Assembly: GCF_029689945.1 (NCBI RefSeq)
Contig: NZ_CP121451.1
Span: forward strand, 3,968,001 to 4,032,000
Reading direction: 5' to 3'
Length of the DNA stretch: 64,000 nt
From: Paenibacillus amylolyticus
Lineage (GTDB): Bacteria; Bacillota; Bacilli; Paenibacillales; Paenibacillaceae
The notes under the pieces are model-generated. The model was not told the origin of the DNA. It worked only from the letters and a program-made list of their open reading frames with translations, and searched no databases. The translations under genes were made by a program, and so were the position numbers. Below are positions 28,749 to 39,269 of this stretch, in pieces (position 1 is the stretch's first letter; each line of letters starts with the position of its first letter).

Positions 28749-29125
28749 TGTCGATGTCTGATGGACGAATTACAACCCATGTGCTGGATACTTCCAAAGG
28801 GGTTCCTGCTGCGGGTGTTCGGATCGAACTGTATACCCTGAAGCGGGATGGAGAACAGGAGAGCAAGATCAAAGTGGCTGAGTCGGTGACCAATGCGGAT
28901 GGGCGTTTGGATGCACCGCTATTGGCTGGAGGCAAGCTAGAGTCAGCGATATATGAGCTTCAATTCCATGTCGAGAGTTATTATGCACAACGATCATTAG
29001 AGGAGCTGGGGCAGGCATTATGGACAATTGTTCCGATTCGTTTTGCCGTATCTGATGCCTCAAGCCATTACCATATTCCATTATTGATTGCTCCAGGAGG
29101 TTACAGTACATACCGGGGGAGCTAA
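28748..29125 (+). CDS. pucM: 5-Hydroxyisourate hydrolase
   Basis: A 125-aa transthyretin-like protein. It has the N-terminal THVLDTSKGVPAAGVRIEL signature and the C-terminal YSTYRGS tetrapeptide that defines HIU hydrolases as opposed to true transthyretin, with conserved His and Arg active-site residues. It hydrolyses 5-hydroxyisourate to OHCU, which PucL then decarboxylates, so the three reactions are encoded head to tail. It overlaps pucL by one base. No frame problem. Cytosolic homotetramer in the family. Confidence 0.95.
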   Translation: MSMSDGRITTHVLDTSKGVPAAGVRIELYTLKRDGEQESKIKVAESVTNADGRLDAPLLAGGKLESAIYELQFHVESYYAQRSLEELGQALWTIVPIRFAVSDASSHYHIPLLIAPGGYSTYRGS

Positions 29126-29168
29126 GCATTCACGCATCCGGTTCGGATTCAGGGGGAGGGTCATCCAC

Positions 29169-30571
29169 ATGACAACATTTGATACCATCATCCGGGGGCC
29201 CGGGTGGTGCTGAAAGATCGGGTAGAGCAACTGGATATTGGCATTACGAGTGAGAAAATTACAGGACTGTCCACGCGGCTGACCGCTGGTGAAGCAACTC
29301 GCATCATAGAAGCTGAGGGGCTTACAGTGATGCCGGGTGTCGTGGACATTCATGTACACTTCAATGAACCCGGACTCGCGAGTTGGGAGGGATTCCGATC
29401 GGGTTCGGCAGCACTTGCCGCAGGGGGAATTACGACCTATGTCGATATGCCGCTTAACGGCGTACCACCAACCACAAGGCCGGAAGCATGGGAGATGAAA
29501 AGGAAAGCAGCGGCAGACCAATCGTATGTGGATTATGCATTCTGGGGAGGTTTGGTACCCGGTAACCGCGAGGAACTCGCTCCACTGGCAGAATTGGGCG
29601 CTGCCGGATTCAAGGCATTTATGTCCGAGCCAGGTGGAGAAGGGGAAGATATTTTTGCCAGAGCGGATCATCATACGCTGCTGGACGGGATGAATGAAAT
29701 TGCGAAATTAAACCGTGTGCTGGCACTTCACGCAGAGGACGAAGGCATCGTTGCCGAACTCGGTGCGAGAAGCATCGCTGAGGGCAAGACGGAACCGATG
29801 GATTATATCCGGTCTCGTCCTGTGGAAGCTGAAGTCGTAGCGGTTGCCCGAGCGTTGCAATATGGTGAACAGACCGGGTGTGCGCTGCATTTCGTGCATA
29901 TTAGCACCCGGGAAGCGCTGGATCTGATTGCAGAGGCCAAACAGCGTGGGCAGGATGTCACTTCGGAGACATGTCCACATTATCTGACGCTGACCGATCA
30001 GGATGTCGTCCGATTGGGTGCTGTAGCGAAATGTGCTCCACCGCTTCGCAGTTCTTCCGAACAGGAGCAGTTATGGGATGCACTGACTTCAGGGTTGATT
30101 GATGTTATTGCCTCGGATCATTCTCCATGTCCGCCATCCATGAAACAGTCGGATAACTTCTTTGAAATCTGGGGCGGCATATCCGGGGCACAAAGCACAC
30201 TGCTAATCATGCTGGAGGATGGACATCTTCAACGCAATATTGACCTTGCGTTGCTCGGTAGAGTGCTCTCCCTGCAACCTGCTGGAAGGCTTGGTCTGGA
30301 GAGTAAAGGAGAGATTGCAATTGGCAAGGATGCAGACCTGGTGCTGATTGACTGGGAGAAGAGCACAACCCTGAACACAGAGGATCTGCTCTACACGCAT
30401 CAACAGAGTCCTTATGTAGGACGTACATTTAAATGTCAGATAACAGACGTATTTTGCCGTGGGCAGCGCGTTTACAACTCGGAATCCGGGTTATCTCCTG
30501 TGCCTATCGGGCAACATATTGCGGCTTACTCTACTAGTCCCATCGAAACGGGAACGGAGGGAACGCCATGA
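29169..30571 (+). CDS. pucH: Allantoinase (one frameshift)
   Basis: A dihydroorotase-like amidohydrolase: DIHVHFNEPG with the H-x-H zinc pair (about residue 60), GFKAFM with the lysine that is carboxylated, HAEDE, HFVHIST, and ASDHSPCPP with the last Asp. It opens the allantoin ring to give allantoate. The true start is ATG 29169 (MTTFDTIIRG); a missing G near 29201 in the G run breaks the frame and one G restores IIRGARVVLKDRVEQ. Corrected length 467 aa. It overlaps the next gene by ATGA. Confidence 0.92.
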
Positions 30572-31875
30572 CGGAGTCTGGAGTATACCGGTCATCCGGT
30601 ACGAATAATGCACCTCTTTCTTTGCCAAATGTGGAACAGGTGGAGCTGCAATCCATGCTTGACTGGCTGTCGACATATGGTGCTGATGCACAGGGCGGCG
30701 TCACACGACTGTTATATGACTCGGCTTGGTGTGAGGCTCAAGGTGCCCTTGCTGCCAAAATGCAGGAAAAAGGGCTGTCTCCCGAGTTCGACCAGTCCGG
30801 GAATCTGTATGGCACACTTAAGGGCGAGGGTAAGGGCTTAGCAACTGGTTCTGAAGCATTACCGATCGTGACCGGATCACATATCGATACCGTGGTGTAT
30901 GGGGGCAAGTATGATGGTGCTTACGGTGTGGTTGCCGGTGTCCTTGCTTTGGAGTATTTGCAGAAGCATTTTGGAGCACCGAAGCGCACACTTCAAGTGG
31001 TATCCCTATGTGAGGAAGAGGGAAGCCGATTCCCTTTTGCATATTGGGGTTCACGCAGTATAACAGGAACAACGTCTCTGGAAGATGTGGCGCATTTAAA
31101 GGATCAAGACGGCGTTACCTTTGCACAAGCGATCCGCGATGCGGGCTTTGGACCTGATAGTGCATATAGACCGGCCGCGAAAAATTATGGTGCCTTTATT
31201 GAGCTTCATATTGAGCAAGGTCAGGTTCTGGAACGTCTCGGACATTCGATTGGAGTCGTATCCGACATTGTAGGTCAGAAGCGGTTCAGTATTACCGTAA
31301 GCGGAGAAGCGAATCACGCGGGAACGACACCGATGTCCTGGCGCAAAGATGCATTAGCCGGAGCAGCTGAGATGATTACTGCAGTAAGGGATATTGCATT
31401 GGAAGCAGGAGAACCCCTGGTAGCAACGGTTGGGCGAATCACAGCCGATCCGGGTGTTGGGAATGTGGTTGCGGCACGAGCGGTGTTTTCACTGGATATC
31501 CGCCATATCCGGCAGGAAAATATTGATCGCTGCTGGCAGGATATACTTCAGGCTTTTAGTCGGATCGCAGCCGAGCAGCAGCTCGGACTGGACTGGGAAG
31601 AACATCTATCGGTGACGCCCATTCCTATGAATGAAGAGATTATATCCGACATTCAGGATACCTGTGAGCAGGAACAGCTGTCTTATTGGCTAATGCCAAG
31701 CGGGGCGGGACATGATTCGCAGATTTTTCAGCCGGCTTGTCCGACAGCCATGATATTTGTGCCGAGTCAGGACGGTATCAGTCATAATCCACTTGAATAT
31801 ACAGCTGAATCAGACCTGATGCATGGGTTTCGGGTTCTGGTCCGGCTACTCTATAAATACGGTTACGGGAGTTGA
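30568..31875 (+). CDS. pucF: Allantoate amidohydrolase (M20 family)
   Basis: A 435-aa dimetal M20-type amidase. It has VTGSHIDTVVYGGKYDGAYG (metal His and Asp at about residue 105), LCEEEGSRFPFAYWGSR and FIELHIEQGQ, all typical of allantoate amidohydrolases and N-carbamoyl amino acid hydrolases; GHDSQI holds a further metal-binding His. Within this operon the allantoate role is clear: it releases ureidoglycine, CO2 and ammonia. It is coupled to allantoinase through a 4-bp overlap, and the following aminotransferase starts immediately after its stop. Confidence 0.93.
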   Translation: MTESGVYRSSGTNNAPLSLPNVEQVELQSMLDWLSTYGADAQGGVTRLLYDSAWCEAQGALAAKMQEKGLSPEFDQSGNLYGTLKGEGKGLATGSEALPIVTGSHIDTVVYGGKYDGAYGVVAGVLALEYLQKHFGAPKRTLQVVSLCEEEGSRFPFAYWGSRSITGTTSLEDVAHLKDQDGVTFAQAIRDAGFGPDSAYRPAAKNYGAFIELHIEQGQVLERLGHSIGVVSDIVGQKRFSITVSGEANHAGTTPMSWRKDALAGAAEMITAVRDIALEAGEPLVATVGRITADPGVGNVVAARAVFSLDIRHIRQENIDRCWQDILQAFSRIAAEQQLGLDWEEHLSVTPIPMNEEIISDIQDTCEQEQLSYWLMPSGAGHDSQIFQPACPTAMIFVPSQDGISHNPLEYTAESDLMHGFRVLVRLLYKYGYGS

Positions 31876-33120
31876 ATGAAGATGTCCAACTATAAAGAGT
31901 TATCTCCGTCCTTGCGGACCATTATGACCCCGGGACCGGTTGAAGTTGATCCACGTGTACTCAGAGCACTATCCTTTCCGATCCTGGGGCAGTTCGACCC
32001 GGAGTTCACATCCTTAATGAACGAAACGATGGCGATGCTGCGTGAGTTATATATGACAGATAACGAGTGGTGTTATCCTGTCGATGGCACATCCCGTTCA
32101 GGCATTGAAGCCGTGTTGGTCAGTCTGATCCAGCCTGGTGACAAAGTTCTCGTTCCGATCTACGGACGATTCGGACATCTGCTGGCTGAAATCTCGGAAC
32201 GCTGTGGTGCAGAGGTTGTCTTTTTGAAACGGAATGGGGAACGGTATTGATCCGGAAGAGGTAATCAAGGCAATTCATACTCATAAACCAAGCCTGGTTG
32301 CGATGGTTCACGGTGAGACTTCCACCGGACAGATGCAGCCCCTTGCCGACATTGGCAAAGCCTGTCGCGACCTTGATATTTTACTCGTCGTGGATGCTGT
32401 AGCAACGATTGGCGGACTCCGGTGGAGACGGATGCCTGGCATCTGGATGCGGTGATGGGCGGTACACAGAAATGCCTGTCCGTTCCTTCCGGAATGGCGC
32501 CTCTCACGTACAACAGTCGTGTGGAGCAGAAGCTGATGAGCCGCAAAACCGTTGAACGCGGACTGCGAGACGCAACCAGTGCGCGGGCAGAAGGCCGCAC
32601 CATTGCCAGTAATTATTTTGACCTGAGCCAGTTACAGGATTACTGGAGTTCAGCACGGTTGAACCACCATACGGAGGCTACCTCCATGCTTTACGGTCTT
32701 CACGAAGGTTTGCGCATTTTGCTGCAAGAAGGATTGGAGGCCAGATTCCAGAGACATCTTGTGAATGAACGTGCATTGGTCGCTGGACTCCAGGGAATGG
32801 GATTGCAACTGTATGGGGATATGTCCAGTAAACTTCCGGTGGTCACTTGTATCACGATTCCGGAGGGGATCGATGGTGAGTCGGTGCGCAGCATGTTGCT
32901 AAACGACTTCAGCATTGAGATTGCCAGTTCGTTCGGTCCGTTGAAGGGGCAAATCTGGCGGATCGGTACAATGGGATACAGCTGCCAGCGCAAAAACGTA
33001 CTTCATGTGCTGGGAGCACTGGAAGCTGTTCTATTACGTCATCGACACGTACTGCCTGCCGGTGAAGCAGTGCAGGCTGGATTGGATGTGTATGCAGGGA
33101 AGGAGGGTGCCTTATGTTAA
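31876..33120 (+). CDS. pucG: (S)-Ureidoglycine-glyoxylate aminotransferase (three frameshifts)
   Basis: A class V PLP-dependent aminotransferase. TPGPVEVDPRVLRAL opens the protein and GGTQKCLSVPSG holds the PLP-binding Lys. It transfers the amino group of ureidoglycine to glyoxylate, giving glycine and oxalurate. Three indels break it: two between 32226 and 32250 (expected VFLETEWGTV then DPEEVIKAIH) and one near 32415 (expected IGGTPVETDAWHLDAV). Corrected length about 415 aa, like B. subtilis PucG. It overlaps the following gene by 7 bp. The damage is best explained by sequencing error, since the flanks are well conserved. Confidence 0.9.
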
Positions 33121-34707
33121 ACCAGATGCCGATCTCCAGAGAAGTCATGGTTACCACTCCTCATTATCTGGCGAGTGCAGTGGGAAGCTCCATCCTCCAG
33201 CAGGGCGGGAATGCTTATGATGCTGCTGTTGCAGTCAGTGCAGCGCTTGGTGTGGTATATCCGCATATGACCGGACTTGGAGGGGATGCCTTCTTCCTGA
33301 TTCATGATGGAGCCAGCGGTGAGATTACCGCCTATAACGGAAGTGGCCGCTCAGCCGCAGGCATTCATGCGGAAACGTTCAAAGCGATGGGTATGAGTGC
33401 GATTCCTCAGCGGGGTGTGCTCAGTGCCATCACGGTTCCAGGAATGGTCGATGCCTGGTGGGAAGTCTGGTCCCGGTACGGAAAGTTAACCTGGGGCAAC
33501 TGCTTGAACCTGCCGCGCAGTATGCGGAAAAAGGATGCCCTGTATCCCGGAATCTCCGCCTGTGGATGGAAAGGGATGAAGATTACATTATGGGGCATAC
33601 ACCGCTGCGAGCGGTATTCGCGCCCTTGGGTACACTTTTGCAGGAAGGCGAGCTATTGATCCAGACTGATCTTGCTGCCTCGATTCGTCTGATTCAGACG
33701 GAAGGGCGAGATGCTTTTTATACAGGAGAACTCGCGGATCGCCTTACTTCAGCTATTCGTGAGGATGGGGCATGCTTGCACCAGCAGACTTTGCAGATCA
33801 TCGGGGAGAGTGGGTGAAGCCGGTCAGTACGGGGTATCGTGGGTATGAGGTTCATCAGATGCCGCCCAACTCGCAGGGGTTCTCCATGTTAATGATGTTA
33901 AATATGCTGGAGCATATCGATCTGTCCTCGGTTGCACGTACTTCACCGGAATTCTATCATCTCATGGCGGAAGTGGTGAAAAAGGCTTTTCGTGATCGTG
34001 ACCAGTATCTGACGGACCCTGATTTCAGAGACATTCCGCTGGAACATCTGTTATCCAAGGATTATGGAGACCAATTGTGGAATGAGATTCAGTCTGCGCC
34101 ACCTGTGGCACAGCCGTTTTTGTCCAAAACGATCGGTCAGGACACGGCGTATGCAGCGGTTGTTGATAGCGAAGGCAATGCCGTTTCCTTCATTCAAAGC
34201 CTGTATTTTGACTTCGGTGCAGCCTATGTCCCAGGGGATACGGGGGTGATCATGCAGAACCGGGGTTCGTTTTTCTCCTTGGATCCGAGAGATGCCAACG
34301 TTCTGGAACCCAACAAACGCTCATTTCACACCCTCATGCCGGGCCTTGTTACACGAGATGGCAAACCCTATATGCTCGTGGGTACACAGGGAGGAGAAGG
34401 CCAGCCGCAGACCCAATTATCGGTGCTTACCGGCGTGCTTGATTACGGGCTGAATATTCAGGAAGCGATCGGCCTGCCACGTTGGGTGTATGGACGTACA
34501 TGGGGCGAAGAAGGCGATACGATGCGTGTGGAGAACCGATATCACGATGACGTATGTGCAACCCTGGCCAAGTGGGGACATAACGTTGAAGCGAGAGCAC
34601 CGTGGGACGGTATTATGGGACAGTCGCAAGGCATTGTCATTCGTGAGGACGGCATGATTAGCGGCGCGGCAGACCCCAGGGGCGACGGGATGGCTATTGG
34701 ATGGTAA
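33114..34707 (+). CDS. Gamma-glutamyltransferase-like Ntn hydrolase, YwrD type (two frameshifts)
   Basis: About 531 aa when corrected, with GGT/Ntn-hydrolase features: QQGGNAYDAAVAVSAALGV near residue 35, GGDAFFL, then TAYAAVVDSEGNAVSFIQS near 345, whose Thr is the expected autoprocessing and catalytic residue. The C-terminus has GGEGQPQTQLS. No signal peptide is seen, so it is cytosolic, unlike classical Ggt. A G is missing near 33480 (restores GKVNLGQLLEPA) and near 33768 (restores DGGMLAPADFADH). It sits between pucG and the deaminase gene, suggesting an acyl-transfer or amide-hydrolysis step in purine or ureide use; this is inference. Confidence 0.85.
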
Positions 34708-34767
34708 CAGCTACGTGAGCACTTATAAATTCTACTATATAGACAGACACAGATAGGGGAGATTGGC

Positions 34768-36090
34768 ATGGGAACGATCCTGCTGAAAGGCGCACAGCTT
34801 GTGACGATGAATGCAGAAGAGGAAGTGTTCATTGGAGATCTGTTGATCGAGGATAATAAAATCAAGGAGATTGCAGCTCACATTGAGGTTCAGGCTGACC
34901 AAGTGATTGATGCGCGCGGCAAAGTGCTGTTGCCAGGCTTCATCCAGACGCATATTCATCTGTGTCAGACCTTGTTCCGCGGACGTGCGGACGATCTGGA
35001 ACTGATGGATTGGCTTCGTCAACGGATCTGGCCGCTGGAAGCAGCGCATGATGAGGAGTCTGTGTATTATTCAGCAATGCTTGGACTCGGCGAATTAATC
35101 TCCAGCGGAACTACGACCATTCTGGATATGGAGACGGTGCATCACACAGACTCGGCGTTTCAGGCGATGGCACAGAGCGGCATCCGGGTCATCTCAGGCA
35201 AGGTGATGATGGATCATGGAGACGAGGTTCCGGAGCCTTTGCGTGAGAATACGGCAACTTCGCTGCAACAGAGCGTGGATCTGCTGGAGAAATGGAACGG
35301 GTTTGGCGGAGGTCGCATTCAATATGCGTTCTGTCCTCGCTTCGTTGTATCGTGTACCGAAGAATTGCTGGTAGAGGTCCGCGACCTGTCCAATAAATAT
35401 CATGTCAAAGTCCATACCCATGCCTCCGAGAATCGCGGAGAGATTGAACTGGTAGAACATGAACGTGGAATGCGTAACATCGTGTACCTCGATCATATTG
35501 GTCTGGCAACTCCAAGATTAGTGTTGGCCCACTGTGTATGGCTAAGTGAGGAAGAGAAAGAGATCATCCGCAAGCGCGGAGTCAAAGTCACTCACTGTCC
35601 AGGATCGAATATGAAGCTTTCCTCTGGAGTAGCGGATATTCCGGATCTGCTGAATCGTCAGATCGCGGTTGGGATCGGGGCCGATGGTGCAGCGTGCAAC
35701 AACAATCTGGATATGTTTCAGGAGATGCGCCTCACAGCGCTGATGCAGAAGATTCCTCATGGCCCTACAGTGATGGATGCCCGGACCGTATTACGCATGG
35801 CTACCATGGGTGGTGCAGAGGTGCTTGGTTTGTCGAAGGAAATCGGCAGTCTCGAAGTGGGTAAAAAGGCAGATATGCTGCTGCTGGATCTGGATGATTT
35901 CCACACCTACCCTTCCTATGAGACAGATGTCTATTCTCGCGTAGTCTATTCTGCAACACGTAGCTGTGTGGATACCGTTATTATCGATGGCAGCATTGTA
36001 CTCAAGAATCGCAAGATTCAGACGATAGATCGTGGCATTGTGCTGCGTGAGTCAGATAAAAGTATTGCTAGATTGATGAAGCGCATCTGA
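34768..36090 (+). CDS. Amidohydrolase-family purine deaminase (COG0402), likely guanine deaminase
   Basis: A 440-aa amidohydrolase. Metal motifs are TQHIHLCQT-like HIHL (about residue 64), HTHASENRGEIE, LAHCVWLSEE and GIGADGAACNNNLDMFQEMR. The subgroup (SsnA/MtaD/guanine deaminase) deaminates purines or related heterocycles. The RGRADDLELMDWLRQRIWPLE segment is typical of this COG. Its place in the xanthine-to-urate operon supports conversion of guanine to xanthine, but 8-oxoguanine or 5'-deoxyadenosine deaminase cannot be excluded. ATG 34768, GGGGAGA upstream. Intact. Confidence 0.85.
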   Translation: MGTILLKGAQLVTMNAEEEVFIGDLLIEDNKIKEIAAHIEVQADQVIDARGKVLLPGFIQTHIHLCQTLFRGRADDLELMDWLRQRIWPLEAAHDEESVYYSAMLGLGELISSGTTTILDMETVHHTDSAFQAMAQSGIRVISGKVMMDHGDEVPEPLRENTATSLQQSVDLLEKWNGFGGGRIQYAFCPRFVVSCTEELLVEVRDLSNKYHVKVHTHASENRGEIELVEHERGMRNIVYLDHIGLATPRLVLAHCVWLSEEEKEIIRKRGVKVTHCPGSNMKLSSGVADIPDLLNRQIAVGIGADGAACNNNLDMFQEMRLTALMQKIPHGPTVMDARTVLRMATMGGAEVLGLSKEIGSLEVGKKADMLLLDLDDFHTYPSYETDVYSRVVYSATRSCVDTVIIDGSIVLKNRKIQTIDRGIVLRESDKSIARLMKRI

Positions 36091-36132
36091 TTGAAGGGAA
36101 CTTATGCGATTCCAGAAAGGATGGGGACGACT

Positions 36133-37416
36133 ATGGAAATGCATGATCTGTGTGCAATCGCGGCCCGCGAAACGCGCTGTGTACTCGCAACAGCGATTAA
36201 GGTAGAGAGTCATGCTTACCGTAAGCAGGGAGTCTCTATGTTATTGACCGAGGATGGCGAAATGTATGGCAGTATCAGCCCGGGATGCCTGGAGAGTGAT
36301 CTTCAGGCCCGGGTGAGCCATGTGCTGGATACAAACCAGATGGAATTCGCGGAGTACGACATGCGTCCCGAGGATGATCTGTCTTGGGGTGAGACCATTG
36401 GCTGCGGCGGACTCGTTGTTGTGCTGCTTGAACCCGTATGTGGTGATCTCCGATCTATTTTGCAGAAGATGCATGAGTCTTTTCAATCCGGTACTTGGGC
36501 AGCGTTAACCCGAACGTTCCAAGAAGATTATACAAGGATTGAATATGACTGGAAACGGATTGAGCCTACGGAAAAGGGGCACCAGCCAGTCTTGCGTCCT
36601 GCGCTCGTCCAGCCTCAAGATCGTCTGGCAAATGATAATCTAACTTCATTGCAGACTGATGTACAACACAGCAGTGGGAATATCAGATATGAACATACGA
36701 CACCAACACAACAATCTCTCGATTCCAAACTGCCTCGCCTTACGCTTGTGCCTGAGATGGTACCTGCTACATCACACGGATCTCACTCTTCCCCTCCGTC
36801 CGGTGATTCACAACATATCTCTGAGGCTGATATACCGACTAACGATGCGATTTCAACGAATCCCTGGGATCTCCCGCAGCAACTCACTTCGCAGTACACG
36901 CCCAAATCTCGCCTGATTATCATCGGAGCCGGAAATGATGTTATTCCTGTTGCCAGACTCGCCGGGTCCGCAGGATTCCGTGTTGTGGTAGCCGATTGGC
37001 GAGAATCCTTATGCACATTGGAACGGTTCCCTGGAACCGAACTCGTACTGGGTTTCCCATGTGAGATCATGCCTCTGTTAAATGTGAACAACGGGGATTA
37101 TTTGATTATAATGAGTCACAATTTCCCCCGCGAACGTGAACTGTTAGAGATGTTAGTGGACTGTGAGTACGCGTATCTTGGCATTATGGGTTCCAAAACA
37201 CGAACAGCCCGTCTGCTGGATGGTTTACCACCGTTGAAAAATGTGCATTCTCCCGTTGGTTTGAGCATCGGAGCAGACGGTCCCGAACAGATCGCCATCA
37301 GCATTGCAGCCGAATTGATCGCTTGTAAACAGAAGGTATCTGCCTTGAGTACTGGGGTGGTGGAGAAGGGAAGCGTTGCACATGCGAATGACGGGCATCG
37401 TTCTGGCAGCAGGTAG
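36133..37416 (+). CDS. pucA: XdhC/PucA-like xanthine dehydrogenase maturation protein with a long linker
   Basis: XdhC family: the N-terminal XdhC_CoxI domain (RETRCVLATAIKVE, SPGCLESDL, TIGCGG) and a C-terminal Rossmann domain (IIIGAGNDVIPVARLAG) that binds molybdenum cofactor for insertion into xanthine dehydrogenase. Between them lies a low-complexity Ser/Thr/Pro/Gln linker (about residues 150-260), making the protein about 427 aa against about 330 in B. subtilis PucA. ATG 36133 is preferred over 36121 on ribosome-site spacing (AAAGG then GGGG). The end overlaps the next gene by 35 bp. Confidence 0.87.
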   Translation: MEMHDLCAIAARETRCVLATAIKVESHAYRKQGVSMLLTEDGEMYGSISPGCLESDLQARVSHVLDTNQMEFAEYDMRPEDDLSWGETIGCGGLVVVLLEPVCGDLRSILQKMHESFQSGTWAALTRTFQEDYTRIEYDWKRIEPTEKGHQPVLRPALVQPQDRLANDNLTSLQTDVQHSSGNIRYEHTTPTQQSLDSKLPRLTLVPEMVPATSHGSHSSPPSGDSQHISEADIPTNDAISTNPWDLPQQLTSQYTPKSRLIIIGAGNDVIPVARLAGSAGFRVVVADWRESLCTLERFPGTELVLGFPCEIMPLLNVNNGDYLIIMSHNFPRERELLEMLVDCEYAYLGIMGSKTRTARLLDGLPPLKNVHSPVGLSIGADGPEQIAISIAAELIACKQKVSALSTGVVEKGSVAHANDGHRSGSR

Positions 37417-38050
37417 GAGTTCACGCCTTGGTCGGGATAAACTGTCAGTTGTCATGCCAGACGGGAGGTCACTGGCTGCATGGTCACTGGAAGCTGCGCT
37501 GGATTCGGATCTGGATCAGGTGATCTGTGTGGTCAAACCGGAAGATTCATTGGCCTGGCTGCCTGTAAAATGGAGTGATTCTGCCACGTATGCGTATCAT
37601 CCCACAGCGCGACTTCGAATTGTAGCCTGTGCTGACTATGCTTGCGGTATGGCCAACTCTCTTCATTCTGGCGTTTTGTCGGCCATGGAGTACCAACCGG
37701 AGGGCATTCTCATGTTACTGGGTGATCAGCCTCTATTAAAAGCGCAGGATATGAATCGGGTGACTACCGCACTGGCGACTCACAAATTGTGTGACTATGT
37801 GGCAGCTACCGACGGTGAGGGTGGCAAGCCGCCCGTTGCTTTTCGCTCCCATATGTTTGGACCTCTGTTGTCTCTGCATGGAGATGAGGGGGCGCGCAAG
37901 ATTATGCGCAGCGCTAACTATTCAGGTGTGCATGTACCACTGTCTGAGACGAGTTTCTGGGATGCGGATACAGAACCGGAATTGGAACGCATTCTAAGTC
38001 ATGTATATGAATCGGGGCAGTCAGACTATATAACAGGAGAAAATAAATGA
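37382..38050 (+). CDS. pucB: Molybdenum cofactor nucleotidyltransferase-like protein (PucB/MocA)
   Basis: A 222-aa MobA/MocA-like NTP transferase: MTGIVLAAGRSSRLGRDKLS holds the nucleotide-binding signature, and GILMLLGDQPLL the metal-binding Asp. It attaches a nucleotide (CTP or GTP) to molybdopterin for the xanthine dehydrogenase below. The start ATG 37382 lies inside pucA, 35 bp before that gene's stop. PucB and PucA are also adjacent in the B. subtilis pucABCDE operon. Intact; the hairpin downstream separates it from pucCDE. Confidence 0.87.
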   Translation: MRMTGIVLAAGRSSRLGRDKLSVVMPDGRSLAAWSLEAALDSDLDQVICVVKPEDSLAWLPVKWSDSATYAYHPTARLRIVACADYACGMANSLHSGVLSAMEYQPEGILMLLGDQPLLKAQDMNRVTTALATHKLCDYVAATDGEGGKPPVAFRSHMFGPLLSLHGDEGARKIMRSANYSGVHVPLSETSFWDADTEPELERILSHVYESGQSDYITGENK

Positions 38051-38075
38051 CCATGTATAAATTTATAACATGATG

Positions 38076-38107
38076 AGGTCAGCCAGGCAGTCTGGTTGGC
38101 CTTTTTG
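38076..38107 (+). terminator. Terminator between pucB and pucC
   Basis: GGTCAGCCAG and CTGGTTGGCC form a stem with two G-U pairs around GCAGT, followed by TTTTTG. It splits the xanthine dehydrogenase genes from the upstream ureide genes. Confidence 0.65.
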
Positions 38108-38222
38108 CTTACTTTTCACGTGTGGCGAAAGAGACTTCATGTTAGATTTTGATAGATCATAATGCATCAAGCACAAATAGAACGCAGGTTTTATACATTT
38201 ATCCAAAACGATGTGAAGGTAA

Positions 38223-38251
38223 TTGACGTTGCTGCTTAACTCTCATATGAT
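38223..38251 (+). promoter_or_regulatory. Promoter of pucCDE
   Basis: TTGACG (38223-38228), a 17-bp spacer, TATGAT (38246-38251): a near-consensus sigma-A promoter 69 bp before the pucC start, so the dehydrogenase subunits have their own start site. Confidence 0.75.
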
Positions 38252-38319
38252 TTGAAGAATTATCTGGATCAGACGGTTGAATTTCCTGCCCAAGGAAGAG
38301 AGAGAAAGGGGATGCAGCG

Positions 38320-39236
38320 ATGGTAACACCGGCATACGGTTCTGGAGCATTGCCATCCGTATGGCAACCTGAGAACTTGCAAGAACTACAAACGTTGAGA
38401 ACTAGACTCAAGGGAATATGTTGTTTCACAGCAGGTGGAACATTACTGCGAACCCAGTGGGAGGGCGGCTTGGTTCCAGCGCCTGAACACATGATTAGCC
38501 TGGCTCGTATTCCTGAAATGAGCGGTATATCGAATCGTGAAGATGAGATCGTCATTGGCGCAATGACCCGTTTAAAGGAATGTGCTTCACAGGCGTTGCT
38601 GCATCAACTGCCGATCCTGCAAGAAGCGGTAAATGCAATTGCAGCTCCTTCCATTCGAAATGTGGCAACCATTGGCGGGAATATTGTATCCGGAGTAGGC
38701 GATACGCTGCCTGCTTTGCTTGTATATGATGCGGAGCTGCATTGGTTGACTGACAAAGGAATGGAGATTCGCAGTGTGTCTTCCTGGCTTCAGGGTGGAA
38801 GGGATGGCAGTCGTAATCCAGGGGATGTATTGATCTCGATTCATATTCCGATGAGACTGTCATCAATGTTCAATGTGGCTGGTGAGCAGCATAGACCTGT
38901 TACACGAGAAGTTTCCTTTTACCGCAAGCTGGGTCGACGGGAGACGTTCAGTGCATCGCTGGTGACGGTTGCATTATATGGTGAGATTGATTCGAATCTT
39001 CGCTGGACCAAAATTGCGATCGCTGCTGGCGGGGCTCAGGCATGGCGATGAGACTGCTGGAGACAGAACAACAGCTTCTGAATAGTGAAGCTTCTGTCAT
39101 GCAAGCGGCGGCTCTTGCAGCTGCTGTGGCTGACGAATTGATAACTTATGGGGATGCATTCGCGACGGAACATTATCGCAAGCAGACCGCAGGCAATATG
39201 CTTGGCGCGGGGCTCTGGGAGGCACTTCATAATTAG
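38320..39236 (+). CDS. pucC: Xanthine dehydrogenase FAD-binding subunit (one frameshift)
   Basis: The FAD subunit of a three-subunit xanthine dehydrogenase. It binds FAD through CFTAGGTLLRTQWEGG and the RNVATIGGNIVSG loop (about residue 125), passing electrons from the 2Fe-2S subunit to NAD+ or another acceptor. It ends in a CO-dehydrogenase-flavoprotein-type C-terminal domain. One A is missing near 39041; adding it restores GGAQAMAMRLLETEQQ and a protein of about 305 aa. ATG 38320 is preceded by AAAGGGG. Upstream of pucD by 33 bp. Confidence 0.87.
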
Positions 39237-39269
39237 ATAAATGGGATCAAGGGAAGGGGGAGAGGGATC

